Source: Coriolopsis trogii (taxonomy: Eukaryota; Basidiomycota; Agaricomycetes; Polyporales; Polyporaceae). From it: a DNA stretch of 64,000 nt. Every line of letters starts with the position of its first letter. The first letter of the stretch is position 1. The position numbers were made by a program, and so were the translations under genes. Shown here piece after piece: positions 1-11,745 of this stretch. Below the pieces are notes generated by a model. It saw nothing but the letters and a program-made list of their open reading frames with translations. It had not been told where the DNA came from and did not search any database. The stretch lies in contig JAHYIO010000031.1 in assembly GCA_020543525.1 (NCBI GenBank), positions 2,232,001 through 2,296,000 on the forward strand, in the 5' to 3' direction.

Positions 1-449
1 CCACCAGCCACCACAACTCGGTGCCTACCATCGCTCCTCCCGTACCGCCCTCCCGAAACGGAGGATACCATCAGCCTATCCGCCCTCCCCAGCCACACCC
101 GATCCGGACGAGCTTCCCGCCGCCCGGGTACCACGAGACATACCACCACCACTCACCGCAGGGCTACGCGCCGGGCACGAGTCCGACGAGCGCGGTGCCC
201 GTAGACTACCGCGTGTCGTTCCCGAAAGACGAAGAGGAGAGCCTTGGGGAACACGATCGCCTCCGGCTGAGGCTTCTGGAGGAGGCGTTTCGGCGACGAC
301 CGCCGCAGGGGATGCCGCATAGCGCCCCTGCCGTACCTGGGGGAGCGTACGGCGTCGCTGGGTCTCCGCAGCATGTGCACCCGCCAGAGCACTGGGTGAA
401 TAGGGGAGGACATGGGTACGTCGGACGCGTTGTGTTCTGGTGTACGTGA
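1..449 (+). CDS. 3' end of a proline/histidine-rich protein (partial)
   Basis: The frame is open from the left edge to a TGA at 447-449, so only the C-terminal part of a gene is present. The sequence is rich in Pro, His, Tyr and Gly (for example 'PPVPPSRNGGYHQP' and 'HHHSPQGYAPGTSP') and includes a short charged stretch, 'DEEESLGEHDRLRLRLLEE', that could be helical. No catalytic domain is visible. Low-complexity tails like this are common in fungal transcription or RNA-binding factors, but that is only a guess. The GTG at 21 is not a start. I do not recognise the gene. Confidence 0.45.
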   Translation, partial: TSHHNSVPTIAPPVPPSRNGGYHQPIRPPQPHPIRTSFPPPGYHETYHHHSPQGYAPGTSPTSAVPVDYRVSFPKDEEESLGEHDRLRLRLLEEAFRRRPPQGMPHSAPAVPGGAYGVAGSPQHVHPPEHWVNRGGHGYVGRVVFWCT

Positions 450-1317
450 ATGTGGAGTTGATGAGCGGTTGCTCGGCGTGCAGGTGGTCGTAGGCTCGGT
501 CGGTCAAAACGACAGTATGCTTACTCGGTCAGACTGCATGTTTTCATCGTAATCGTTTCTTCTGCTCCTGGATTTTATTGGGTCGGCTTGGACCCTGGAC
601 TTGGTTTCCGACTCGTTCGCTAATGTCTGGTTTCATATAGCCCCTCGATACCGTTGTAGCCTTTCCAGCCCTGAAGTTCGTGATTTTGCTACTGCCACTG
701 CCACTACTGTAATTTGCTCGTTTACTCGCTCACAGCTGTCTTTCTCGCATGGTCATCAACACTCAACCGCTAATCGTCGTCGTCTCGGAATTCTTCTATT
801 CTTTGTCTCTTCGTGAGGATATAATAATCGCTACTCTTTGTTCGTAAGTGTATCTACTTAGCTTGTGTATATGTCACATTGTTACTGGTCCCCTCGCGTG
901 CTCTGTGCTCTCTGATGTCTTGACAAACCGTTGCTGTATTGTAATGTCTAATGCCACGTTCCGGATTCTTCTCCGTGTTACAAACACCAGCCTTGTCAAG
1001 CACTGCATACAGTGACCGATTGTCACGCCACGCATAATATCCATGTTGCCCATGTTGTACTTCCTGTTATCTCAGGCCTAGGGGACAGCCGAATTACCAA
1101 CCTCATGCCTCATGATCAACTTTTGGCGTCATCTCGCAGTATAAGAGAGGGTCAGGGCAGCCAAGGCCGTGAACGCCAGCGGACAAATCATAGTCGCAAC
1201 ACTATGCAGTGTAAGGATACGGCTGCCTCCCTTGATCAGTATGTTTCAAGCGCAGTTGTTGAGCTGCACATCTTTTGCACACAGGAAACTATTGCTCTCC
1301 TTTCAATGTTGCTCGCA
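450..1317. other. Intergenic, convergent 3' regions
   Basis: This stretch lies between the stop of the partial plus-strand gene and the stop of the minus-strand phosphatase. It is T-rich and I see no convincing coding sequence. It most likely holds the two 3' untranslated regions. Confidence 0.5.
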
Positions 1318-2404
1318 TTAGAGCTGATCCAGAAGCTCTTCCACCTCCCAGGCGCCAGTCCAGTACTGAACACCGCAGTGGAGGCGGCCCTCTTCCTCGT
1401 AGGGCTTGATCAGGTTGTACAGGCCACGGTAGCGGCGGCAGAACACAACGTCTTGCCTGAGTCAAGCATGATGGCGCATGAGCACACCGATCGATACGAA
1501 TGCCGCGTAGAACGAAAATGACGCACTTGCGAAGCCGGAGGACGGGACAGAAGTCGTTCGAGCCATCACCCACGTACACGATGCGGTCGAAGTCAGGTGC
1601 GTGTCTCTTCAAGAAGGCTTCCAGCTCGTCACCTAATATGCATCCCTCGTCAGACCACGAACGCTGGGAAAAGGCCGTGTATGGACTCACCCTTGCACAT
1701 GTTAGGGCTGCAGCCGACTTTGCAATCGTGCTGGGGACCGGAGGGATCTATGCGCCTGCGCAGCTTGAGCAGGCCGGAAGGGTCCCATTCGGCAGGGTTT
1801 GTGATGATTTCGTCGAAGAGCGACTCGAGGCCTTTCGACTACGAACTGTGTCAGTGCGACCTTGAAAGAATGTGCATGCAACAAACAAACCTTCAAGATC
1901 GTTGTAATGTAGACGATGTTAGCGTTGGAGAGGCAAAAGAAGGTGGTCTTTCCCCTGGACTTAAGCGAGGAGACCCCGCGGACCATGGCCGGGTGCTACA
2001 AACGCAATAAGGTGCATACTCCGAGAGAGAGAAAACAGTTGACTAACGAAAGGCATGATCTTGAGAGCTCCCTCTATCTGTTCTCGTGTTCCGCCCTGCT
2101 CATGGAGCTCTTTCAAGGTCATCGCACTTCGTCTGTCAGGCGATTGTGTTTTCTTCGTAGATAGCGTCGCGCTCACACGAGATCAGTCCATTGAACTTCC
2201 TTCTTCAGGTCCTTCATTTTTCTCCGGAGCTTAGGTGCCAACACCTCGAGGACCCATCTGTCCGAGTCCTGATCGGCGAGAGACCTGACACGGGAGTTCA
2301 GTATCATACATGTGACAATCTTGAACAGAGACCGACCAGTCAAAATCGAACACAATCAACTGGCGTTCTACGGGAGGAAAGATAGTGCTCTGTGGTGCAG
2401 CCAT
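1318..2404 (-). CDS. PHOSPHO-type HAD phosphatase
   Basis: Several short exons join into a HAD-superfamily phosphatase of the PHOSPHO1/2-like family, small soluble enzymes that act on phosphomonoesters such as phosphocholine, phosphoethanolamine or pyridoxal phosphate. Exon 1 starts at ATG 2404 and carries motif I as 'LIVFDFDWS'. The first intron (GTCGGT...CAG) restores 'DWSLADQDSDRW'. Later exons give 'LSNANIVYITTILK', then motif III 'VYVGDGSNDFCPVLRL', and the C-terminus '...YWTGAWEVEELLDQL' with TAA at 1318-1320. Motif I has Trp-Ser after the DxD pair instead of the usual DxDxT. The fold assignment is firm; the substrate is not decidable from sequence. It is convergent with the partial gene on its left. 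Confidence 0.8.
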
Positions 2405-3361
2405 CTCAGCGTCTCGGTCGTCTTCAAGGCAAGAGGCAAAGTGAGTCAAGTACGAGTTGGGAGCAACTTTTTTCCGCCGGCGCACAGCCACCTAATATCG
2501 CCGCGTCCCGATTAGGGAAACACGAGCGTGGGCGCCCACTGCGTCCCTTTCGACCACAACTCAGTTTTTGGCTATGTAACATCATTAGCCGCAAGGCGTT
2601 TTACAAACGCAAAGAATAACCTGAGCAGCAATGACGGCAAATAGCAGCATTCCATCCTCCAGTTAGGACAACCGGTCGACATGGGTATCCAGGTGGCAAG
2701 ACAACTCCGCCAACAACTTACCACTGGCACCTGCCAGTGTCTACCCCAAATCCGGCATAGCATTTGTGGTTTTGCTATGTTACGACCCTCTAGGCGCAGT
2801 AACATTTTGGAGGCAACCTGCGGGTGAGTGCATTGGCCAGTGATGTTTCCAGAACTACCAGAGGCCTCGCAACTCACCGTTAAATTGTCGAGTTGAAGGC
2901 TCTCACTCGCAGCCCGAGCCTGATGTCGAGAACTTGCAGATGCGATTGAACTCAAAGCCTTGGGAAGACGCTCCCCATAGTATGCTTCAACGTACAATTC
3001 ACACCGTACCTGACGGAAACTGCTCCTCCGAACCTCATTCGATTGGCGGCCTCTGTACCGCTGAGTATGACATGCTCTGACCGGACGCGGGATTATTTGC
3101 CTGCAGACCTTCGCTCGATGGAGCTATGCTTCTGTCTCCTTTCCATCTAGCTTCATAAGGAACCGTCAGCGGATTGCAACTTTATGTGAGCAGAACCGCG
3201 ACATGAGATGACCCCGCCACCTGCTACCAGCAGAGCTCCCTAAATGCGAAGCTCGGAAGAGCAGGTTGCCTACAATGTTGTATTATAGTTGTACAGTTGT
3301 TAAGACGCTAATAAATATGTACGTTCCATGCTCGCCTCCCGACAATATCCCCGCCATAGCA
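2405..3361. other. Intergenic with one unassigned minus-strand ORF
   Basis: An open frame of about 140 codons lies at 2572-2997 (-). It includes plausible splice borders (a GTGAGT...CAG block) and a segment around 'KMLLRLEGRNIAKPQMLC'. I could not connect it to a start codon or a known family. It may be a gene remnant or chance. Confidence 0.35.
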
Positions 3362-5267
3362 CTATAGATCGCTCCTCGGCCCCTGGTCCTTGCCAGACAT
3401 CCTGAACACGCTCGCTGCCGCACGCACGACCTCCTTCGCGCCATCAACGAGACCCTGCAAGCAGCCCAAGGTGCCGTCGCGGCACGCGCGCACCCAGCAC
3501 GCTAGCCGGTCGAGCACGTCCGCGAGGAACTCTTGTGGAGACCCAGGTGCACCTGCGGCTGGGGAGCGGCGGGGCTTCGCGGCACCAGTGCCTTCTGCTT
3601 CGCTGAGACGAGCTTCTTCGGCGACACCACTCTCCGCCCACATCCGCCGGAAGTCTTGGACCATGTGTAGGGACTCTACAAGTCGGTGGAGGGTGTTGAT
3701 GAGCGCGACGACCTCAGAGCGTTGGAGGAGATTAGAGTTGGACTTTGGGCTGCCAACAAGCCATTAGCACCCAAGAGAATCCGTTGTGCGGATGAACAGA
3801 AGGAGGCTCACTCTAGCGCCTTCTCGTCGAGCTCGAACAGAACCTTGAGCGCAGTCGCAATACCGGTTGTCTGCACCTTGCCCCACAGTCTGCATTTGTC
3901 GCACCCGACGCAGTCCATAATCCGAGTTACGTTCCGGAAGTGGTCCTTGAACTCTGCCTTCAGCACGTTCGCGTTCTCTCCCCGGAAGAGGACCGTTTCG
4001 TCGAAGCGCCCGACTGTGCGGGCGATATCGATGACCTTCGTCAGGCGGTCGTACGTCTCTGCGTCCTCTTCGTGCGTCCCGCTGGCGCAGTAGTCGTATG
4101 CGGAGAGGTATGGTTCTAAGCGGGCTACCGCACGCAGGAGGAGAACGGCGTCGAAGTAGATGTATTCGAGCCGTTCTGGGTAAGCAGCGACTCGGGAGAT
4201 GAAGCATTGCAAGTTGGGACCCTACGTAGGTCGATCATAAGCGACTGCAAAAATGGGTGGTGCTGTAGACAGAATACGTACCCATGTGCCGGTTGTCTGG
4301 TTCATGTCCTCATGGCATATATGGGTAGAGATACTTGCGTGAAGGCCTGATACGATCTTGTAATACACTCTACGCTCCAGACACTCCTTTGAGCCGTCGC
4401 CGTCCTCAGTTAATGGGCTGGCCATAGTGTCCGGTATACTGACAAGGCCAGGGTTGCGGGAGTGGGATGACAGGAGGTTGAGCTCGGACATGCCGAAACA
4501 GTTCTCCTCGTAGATGGCTTTCCAAACTCTGCGTGCGGAAGGCCCTGCGTAACCAGTGAAGCGTTCAGGGTTAAGAGACAAGTCGATGTAGTCCCCTTCT
4601 GTGAGGTCATCGAGGAAGCAGTAATCCGAATCACGGTAATAGCATCCGGGAAGTTCTGTCCGCTAATTTGGGGGGAGGTTGACTTGGTATGTGCGCCGTA
4701 ACAAGAAATGCTGAAATCACGTACCTCTGCACCTTCAGGCATCTCAATCTTACTCAGTGCAGCCGCCCTCCATTTCTCTGGAATCTCACTCTGAGTGATC
4801 GTGAGCACAATCCCACGTATTACAGAACAGAGGTCACGCACCTCATCCACTGTGGTGATACCACACTCCCTGTTCATGCAAAACCCGTTCTCTTGCCAGT
4901 ATGGGCATTCACGGTATAAGTCGGCACGGAAGTAGCGGAAGAACGGCGTCTCGACGAGCGAGTGTAGTTCGTTGTAGAGTGTATCAGTGACACTCTCTAT
5001 GGTTTCGAAATCACATTGTGTAGTCTCTATTGGACCGGTGGGCTGTAACGCGTAAGTCAGGGGACGGAGCGAGCTCAAGGTACGGATGTGACGCACGAAT
5101 TGTTTACAGGCAGGTTCCCTTGCTGGCTGGTGCTCTAACACCGACTTGACATGTCCACTGCGGCCTTGTACGTCTCCGAGAATAGGGGAGTTGACTTCGG
5201 AAGCAAGGGAAGAGAGAGGGTCGAGAAGGAAGGCGAAGACTAGCGCGTATAGATGACGCGAGAACAT
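3362..5267 (-). CDS. ERO1: ERO1, endoplasmic reticulum thiol oxidase
   Basis: Ero1 is the FAD-dependent sulfhydryl oxidase of the ER lumen that passes oxidising equivalents to protein disulfide isomerase. ATG 5267 opens a hydrophobic signal peptide ('MFSRHLYALVFAFLLDPL'). The N-terminal Cys-rich region includes 'YRECPYWQENGFCMNREC' and is followed by an intron that restores 'DYCFLDDL'. The FAD-binding signature 'NPERFTGYAGPSARRVW' and 'IYEENCFG' come next, then the diagnostic active-site block 'DCVGCDKCRLWGK' (CxxCxxC). The last exon gives 'QRSEVVALINTLHRLVESLH' and a charged tail ending at 3362. All conserved Ero1 blocks are present and in order. An antisense ORF overlaps its upstream region but looks spurious. 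Confidence 0.95.
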
Positions 5268-6371
5268 TAGACTCAGACCGTCAGGCGGTGGCTGCGGCTT
5301 CTTGCGGTCCTCGACGTAGTCGCGACGGAGGTAGGAAAGACGTGTGAATGCCCGGATACCCGCAGGACTTTTAAGCAGGAGGTGGTGGGAGCAGAAGGAA
5401 TAGAGACTGGATGTGTCAGACTTTGGCCGAAGGGATCCATACGACACAGACGAGCCACGTCGGCGCGAGAATACAGCGCCTTCGCGCTTTCTCCCCGCCT
5501 CCATCTGGCCATGGTCCATCTCACGCTCCAGTCCCTTCCAGACAGTCTCCGAGACTCCTCTCGCCCCCGCTTGCACCACGCACATCGTCTACTACCCGCA
5601 CTCTAATGCCTGTCCCATACGTGTCACTAGCGTTCATTCGACGGAGGATACATGGTCTGTACTGGTCCTAGGCAGACCGTACAGCGCTCTGTTGGCGGAG
5701 GGGACGTACGGGTACGTGTATATGTACTCACGACACCCGTATGATGCCTTGACCTACGAGAACATTTTTATCATGGAATATATCCCGTCTCTCCCTTTTC
5801 ACATTGAAGCCCGTGTTAGTCGTGCTTACAGTGAGGTCACATTCTCACATCTGAGTCAGATCGGCCATCCGCAATCTCCTTACACTGAAGTACTGAAGGC
5901 CGAATGGGCTTCAGGATCCTCCGAGAGCTCTGAGGGCCTCAGCAACGCCGCGGAGGCGAATTGTACGTATTGGAGGTTCAGTGTGTATGACTGGCCATCA
6001 GTAACGTGTCTTTAAAGTGCAGTGTGTGGTCATCTACCACTCTGAGTTTCGTCCAAATGATAGCTTGCATGCCCATCGCTTGTTCCCCCGCTGGGACGGA
6101 GTCCCGTCGGAGACCATGTGGAATGCGCTGAACTACACCACTGCAATCTCAAAGCCAATGTCAAAGCAGGCCAATAGAGTAGAGGATAGACCATGAGGTA
6201 CCTTCGCTTGTTATAACTCAAGGTTGGAGTCGCCACTGAACGCGCAATCGTGCAGACCCCAGCTGATCGGAGACCTACTGAGTGGTCGAGTCAGCTGCAT
6301 GCGTGACTCAGGTACTCCTTGAGCTCATAAATCCAGGGCAATACTTGTCTCTGGCAACACCATCACCAACC
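5268..6371. other. Divergent intergenic region between ERO1 and the GNAT gene
   Basis: About 1.1 kb separates the two start codons. A 200-codon plus-strand ORF at 5413-6015 has no recognisable domain and begins inside what should be the ERO1 leader. I treat the region as shared promoter and leader sequence. Confidence 0.45.
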
Positions 6372-7148
6372 ATGTCTTTCGTGAACACCTACGTTCCGTC
6401 ACCGCCAACTCAGCCGTTGTCAGAAAGCGAGCTCTACGGTCCTACGCCATATGACATCAACTTTGCCTATCCCCTACACGAAGAAACATTGAAGAGCGAT
6501 AGCCTCAAGCTCGTACCCTTCGTGCCCGCCGTCCACGCAGAGACATACTGGGCGCACGTAGGACACCGACCAGAGCTCTTCCGGTTCTTCCCCCGCCTCT
6601 CCACCACGCTCGCCGACTTCCTCACCCGGGTCGAGCTCACCGTCCGGCAGAACCCCTTCTACACCCTCCTCGCCATGGTCGACACCACGCGCCCCTCCGC
6701 CGCGCACCCGGACTGGGCCGGCAGCCTCGCCGGCATCCTCTCCATCTGCAACACCGTCCCGCACAACCTCTCGACCGAGATCGGGTACATTGTCGTCTTC
6801 CCCGAATTCCAAAAGACGCACGTCGCGAAGGAGATGGTCGCGCTCTGCCAGCGCTACATCCTGAACCTACCCAGCGCGTCGCCGTTTCCGGGGATCGGGT
6901 TTCGTCGCCTACAGTGGTGCGCGCACCCGGGCAACGCGCCGTCAATAGGCCTCGCCGAGCGGATGTGGTTCAAGAGGGAGGGCACGTTGAGGTACCTCTG
7001 GGTCCTCCCGGAAGTTTTAACGCCTTTTGGAGAGAAGGGGCGCGAAGGGGATTCGGCCGGCTCTGGGAAAGGGGGGAGACATACCGTGGTGCTTTCCGTT
7101 TGCTGGGATGTCAAGGAGAAGGTCGACACTTTCTTGAGGAAAGAGTAG
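6372..7148 (+). CDS. GNAT-family N-acetyltransferase (RimJ/RimL-like)
   Basis: This is a single-exon gene of 258 codons from ATG 6372; the frame is open 30 codons further upstream, but this start sits in a good context. It resembles the Acetyltransf_3 branch of GNAT enzymes common in fungi. There is an N-terminal strand/helix block ('DSLKLVPFVPAVHAETYW'), a central 'WAGSLAGILSICNT' strand, and the acetyl-CoA-binding region 'TEIGYIVVFPEFQKTHVAKE', where the usual Q/RxxGxG loop is degenerate, as in many fungal paralogs. It then has 'RLQWCAHPGNAPSIGLAERM' and 'FKREGTLRY', the typical C-terminal half. The substrate is unknown. Confidence 0.82.
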   Translation: MSFVNTYVPSPPTQPLSESELYGPTPYDINFAYPLHEETLKSDSLKLVPFVPAVHAETYWAHVGHRPELFRFFPRLSTTLADFLTRVELTVRQNPFYTLLAMVDTTRPSAAHPDWAGSLAGILSICNTVPHNLSTEIGYIVVFPEFQKTHVAKEMVALCQRYILNLPSASPFPGIGFRRLQWCAHPGNAPSIGLAERMWFKREGTLRYLWVLPEVLTPFGEKGREGDSAGSGKGGRHTVVLSVCWDVKEKVDTFLRKE

Positions 7149-7549
7149 GGCGCTTATAGTCGTGCCTGCGCACGTATGTGCAATCTGTGTCACGCTTCCA
7201 TGTTTGTACCAAATGCGAGACGTAACCCCCCCGGGTGTGGTATGCTAAGGAGCACATAGTACACATCAGTCCAGATTCGTTGGCGATTAGAGTTCCTAAA
7301 TATTTGTCTCTCTTTTGCTTACCCGCATGCGCTCATGGAGTCGTATGTCTTTGCAGCAACACACTCAAGGGTTTCGTACTCAGTGTACAGTCGCGGTAGA
7401 GGCCCAATAGCAATAAGGATACAGTATAGAACGCAAATATGATGCTACACGAAGGCAACAGTCCCAGACTCTCAGCGAGCACCCACCATCCAGATACACG
7501 AACGAGAGAGAAACCGCAAAGTGTATACCGTATACGTGCAGAGCCATGG
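7149..7549. other. Convergent 3' intergenic region
   Basis: Four hundred bases separate the stop of the GNAT gene and the stop of GCN5. Plus-strand ORFs starting near 7439 are shadows of the GCN5 bromodomain exon. I see nothing else. Confidence 0.5.
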
Positions 7550-10005
7550 CTACTCCTCCCTCTCCCTCTTCACCTTCGAGCTCCGAACCAGCCCGTACGT
7601 CTTCATCTGCTCCTTCATGTACCTCTCCAGCCGCGTCGCACTCCGGTGATACACGGTCTCCTCCGGATTGTACGTCCGGCAGTTGTCGAAGACGAGCTGC
7701 GCGTCGTCGAGGAACGCGTCCGTGTCGTGATACTGATTCGTCTCGAGCTTGTGCTCCATCGTGCTGAAGTCTGCGCGATACGGTGTGGATGAGTCAACCT
7801 CGAGCTCAGAGACAGAACTGGGAAAGAGAGCGAGTGCTGGGAGGGAGAGTCGACGCACCCATGGGATGTGTGATCACATCGTAGTAGTCCGGCACCTCCT
7901 GCGCGTTGACGGGTTGTAGGAATGGCCAGGCGGCGGAGTGCGCCTTCAGGTCCGACAGGAGCTTCTCCATTAGCGTGTACTCAGCACCACGTCCCATAGG
8001 GCGAACGGGCCTACGAAAAGGGGCCTCAGTTGCAAGCCAACGATGAGAACCAAACATCAACAAGGATCCACGCACGTAGTCTGCATCGCAGGTGTCCAGC
8101 CAGTGTCCCGCAGTCCAGGGACGTCCTTCGGGTCGACAGACACGCCGTCCGGCATACCCTCCTGGAACTGCGGCAGTCCGTCATACACGATGTGCGACCT
8201 GCTCTTCTCCCTTATTTTGTTCAGCACCGCCTCGCGCTGCTGAGCAGTGATGTCGCGCCAGTTGAGGTAGTCGACCTTGGGGAGCATCTTGCATTGCATG
8301 ATCGTGCCGCCCTCGTAGTCCTTGATGTATCCCGCCCAGACGGAGCGGTCGAGCGTGATTTCCTTGGAGAAGCCCTGCTTGCGGAAGTAACCGACGGCGT
8401 AGTTGTCGGCGTATGTGAGGAAGTACATCATGTCGGGGTAGGTCTTGCGGATGTGCGCCTTGAAGTGATCCATGAGCATCCCTCCGTATCCCTATTGTCC
8501 GTCGGCGGGTTGGCCGTCACCGTCAAGTCCATTGGTACGCGGATGCGAGAGGGCCTCGTTACGCACCTTGATCTGATCGACCGAGGTAGTGGCGAAGAAG
8601 ACAATTTCTGCGAACCCGCGATGGGGAAATGGGCGATAACAGATGCCGCCGACGACCTTGTAACCCCGCTTGATAATGGCAAGACATTTGGAGTTCGAGT
8701 CGTACACGAGGCGAGCGATATACTCTCGAGGCATTTTGGGGAGCTGCTTCTGGAACAAGGTCTTGAGGCCCGTCAGAATGACCGATGATCTCGGTTGTCG
8801 GTCATTCTCCACGTCGATGACCTGTATGATCCCTTTCCGCAGTTCCACGTAGGCCATCTTTTCTTGTTTCCCAGTTGGCTAGAACATGTACAGCAGTGAG
8901 CTTCACCGAGACGTAACCAGTTTCTCGAGACAACTGTAGTGGCATACCGCAGCAGAAGCTGGACCGGATGTATCGACTGTAACACCTGTCGCTAACCTGG
9001 ACAACTGGCTCTCATCCATCTTGTCCTCGACTTTGACCCTGGCGTCGTGCCCGTTCACACCGTTGGGCCGCATCTCTTCGCGCTCTTGGGCAGTCGGTGG
9101 TGGTTTGTTCGCAGGAGCGGTATGCGCTTTGGCCTTCTTGCTCTTCTGTGATTTACCGCCCCGTTGTCCCCTCGCTTTGCCACCATTTTCCTTTGCTTTC
9201 TTGTTGGCAATAGGACGTGTTACGCGCGCGGCTAAAGGGCGTTCTTCTTCCTCGTCCTCATCGTCGTCTTCCTCGCTCAAAGAGGAGTAATCGACTGAAA
9301 CGCGACGCTTCTTTGTCGGACGTTCAATCACGTCACTGAGAAAGGATGACGCCGGTGACAAAGAACGTTTCTCCGGAGATGATGGGACTATGAGGGAGGG
9401 TCGATATAGATGCGGAGTTGAGCGAGAGTGGCTATCATACCTAGTGCACCGAGCTCATCAGAGAGTGAGCTAGCGGGAGACTGTGGCTCAGGCAGCTGCA
9501 TCTGCTTGCGCAAGGAGTCGATGTCTTCGTCCGAATATTCAAAGTCAAGGAGACGTCCCGAGTCCTGGGAACATATGATGAAGGATACAGGGTGCGGGAA
9601 AGGCAGGCTGGAAAGCGTACCTTTCAAAGCAAATGGGCAATTGGATCAACTCGGTTGCGTATTACTAGCGCAAAAACTCACCTCAAGCAGCTCGTCTAAT
9701 CGCACTGCGACGCGCCCTCTCCGGACGAACTCTTCGTGGCCTATGGACGATATGTCCGCGCCGTGTGCTTTGACATTGTGGCCACATGCGCATCGGTCCA
9801 GGTAGTCTGAGGCAAGCTCCCCATCGTCATCCGAGTCGCTTCCGTCCGATGCGTCTGAAAGTACGCGCCAGCCTGGCGGAGGATGCAGCCCGAGACACGA
9901 TCCTCTCGGACAAGCGGAACAGCGGGAGTGGCGTGCGATTTTGAGCGACAAGTGGGTGTCTGGGAGGCTGGGTATATCGTGAGTTGCAGGGTATAGGACC
10001 TTCAT
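7550..10005 (-). CDS. GCN5: Histone acetyltransferase GCN5 with an N-terminal Cys/His module
   Basis: Gcn5 is the lysine acetyltransferase of SAGA/ADA complexes in the nucleus. The catalytic domain spans exons at about 8057-8857. It has 'FQKQLPKMPREYIARLVY', the general-base Glu in 'FAEIVFFA', and the acetyl-CoA loop 'QIKGYGGMLM', created by a canonical intron. 'DNYAVGYFRKQGF' and 'RSVWAGYIKDYEGGTIMQC' follow. A bromodomain comes next ('EVPDYYDVITHPM', 'LVFDNCRTYNPEETVYH') and the protein ends at TAG 7550-7552. Upstream is an acidic/basic nuclear segment. A GTATGA...TAG intron at about 9391-9441 joins this in frame to an N-terminal part running to ATG 10005, which carries CxxC and CxCGHxxxxH patterns like the PCAF N-terminal domain. 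The true start may lie further upstream. Confidence 0.93.
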
Positions 10006-10469
10006 TGTTGTCGTCCCGGTCGAGAGGGTCGTGAGCGGAGAGGTCGCGTGTAGTCGCGGCGGGCGAGGTGGCTGAGGAGTATGTACGATGATGACAACTG
10101 CTTCGAATCGCTCAAACGCCCATACTGGTGGCTGTGTCCCGCCCTACGGTCCGGTCTGCCGCCGGCCTCGACGTCGCGAAACATGGCCTCCTCGACGTTG
10201 GGTTCGTGTGCTTCACGCCATTCACCATGTTCGTGACTCTGTCGGAAGCGTATTACCCTATCACATCTTTCTGTTTCTACTCTAGTCTTGGACAACCTGC
10301 ACGGTTACACCCTACCACGCAAGAAAGCAATGATGTGATCTTCCCAGTGCATATGATCCCGCGCTCATCTCATAAGAAGACCTTGCGTTCCCCCATGTCG
10401 GTCGGTGCAGCAGGCACTGTGACCAAGTCTTCGACCCCGCAGACTGTACATCTCTAGAGATATCCATCC
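10006..10469. other. Divergent promoter region between GCN5 and the expansin-like gene
   Basis: This 464-base gap lies between two divergent start codons. Short ORFs cross it on both strands, but none shows a family signature. A further 5' exon of GCN5 could lie here. Confidence 0.4.
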
Positions 10470-11697
10470 ATGCCGCTGTCATCTCGTGCACATAACTTCT
10501 GTCTCTGCCTGCTTTGGCTCTTGTCTGTCTCTTCTCTAGCCCTCGCAACGGATTGGATCGACTACCCTGCGGATGGCACCGCGACTCTGACACACTATAC
10601 CTTGCCCGACGGCTACATTGCTTCATGTGGTTGTACAGGCGAGAGCACCAAATACCCTACGGCCGCAATGAGCCAGTACGCGTACGGGAGCAGCACCGCG
10701 TACGGACCTGGGTGCGGCCGCTGCTTCAAGATCACTCTGGTGAACACGTACACCGGTACTCCGCCATTCTTCCCCGACGTAGAGAAGAGCGTGGTCATCA
10801 AAGTCACAGACTTATGTCCTGCAGCAGGGGCGGGATGGTGCTCGGCCACCCCAGGCAAACCCAACCAGTACGTCCAGCGATGATTTCCAAACCCTACTCT
10901 TCCATTCCGCGACACTCGGCCTTGTCCTTCTTGGACTTGCCAAAGTGTTTGCTGCCATCCTGGGCAGCATCAATGACGAAATCTTTGAGAGGCGACAGGA
11001 GTTTTGCGAGGGTAGCCTGGAGGACATTGTTCTGGAACAGAGAGCACACCCCGGTTATGCTCTCTGAGCAATCCTACCTTGTCCCATTTGAGTCATATGC
11101 TACCTTTGCATTGTTCCATGCTGCTGGACCTACACGAGCGTGCAGCACAACATGCCTGTTGACGTTCGATGCGGTATCAGTCCATACACAACTACTGACG
11201 GTGCCGAATTGATCGCAGGAGTGGTCACTACATCAACTTCGACCTCGCATGGCCGTCCGCCGCCATTCCAGACGATTTCTTCCCGTCAGACGCGGACTTC
11301 TACGGTCAGTGCCTTCGCGATGTCCTCCACGTACTCCCCGTTTATGTTATTTTCCGACTACAGGGTACACGGTAAGCCTGCATCGATACTGGAGTCTTAT
11401 TCAGGTCATCTCATCCCGAACACCCGACGAAGGACTTCGGCGTATGGAACGTCACATATAAGACCGTCGACTGCCTCGAGAACTGGGCGGGCGCAAACGA
11501 CGCCGCAGCTCTTGGCAGTGTCGATGATGGCTCCAGTGTCTGTTGCCCTGCTAACCCTACCGTAAGTTCCCAATCCTTGGTCCATACTTGTCAAGTCAAC
11601 ACCGACGCCGATAATGCCTGGTGATGACATGCAGGGAAGTGTCAACGACACCTGTCCGTCCTTCTCTGACGACAATGGTATCCCACTCCTCCTTTGA
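10470..11697 (+). CDS. Secreted expansin/GH45-like (double-psi beta-barrel) protein
   Basis: ATG 10470 opens a signal peptide ending near '...SSLALA'. The mature part has the Barwin/EG45-like fold of expansins and family-45 endoglucanases: 'GTATLTHYTLPDGYIASCGC', 'AYGSSTAYGPGCGRCFKITL', 'VVIKVTDLCP', then after introns 'INFDLAWPSAAIPDDFFPSD', 'DFGVWNVTYKTVDC' and 'NDTCPSFSDDNG'. Cys spacing and the basidiomycete 'endoglucanase V-like' pattern are clear, so it probably acts on plant cell wall polysaccharide, though I cannot say whether it hydrolyses. Intron 1 (10868-11218, 351 nt) is far longer than its neighbours. The frame stops at TGA 11697, but a matching hydrophobic C-terminal tail lies just downstream in another frame (11746-11871). 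Confidence 0.88.
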
Positions 11698-11745
11698 CCC
11701 TTCCTATCCTCGAATGGACGCTGAAATAGAGCGTACCATCGCAGA

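Noticed and set aside
5413..6015. 200-codon plus-strand ORF antisense to the ERO1 leader
   Set aside because: No domain, its 5' part overlaps the minus-strand ERO1 upstream region, and composition is not gene-like. Probably chance.
8030..8788. 252-codon plus-strand ORF antisense to the GCN5 catalytic exons
   Set aside because: It is the shadow of a well-conserved minus-strand gene; GC-rich codon use keeps the opposite frame open.
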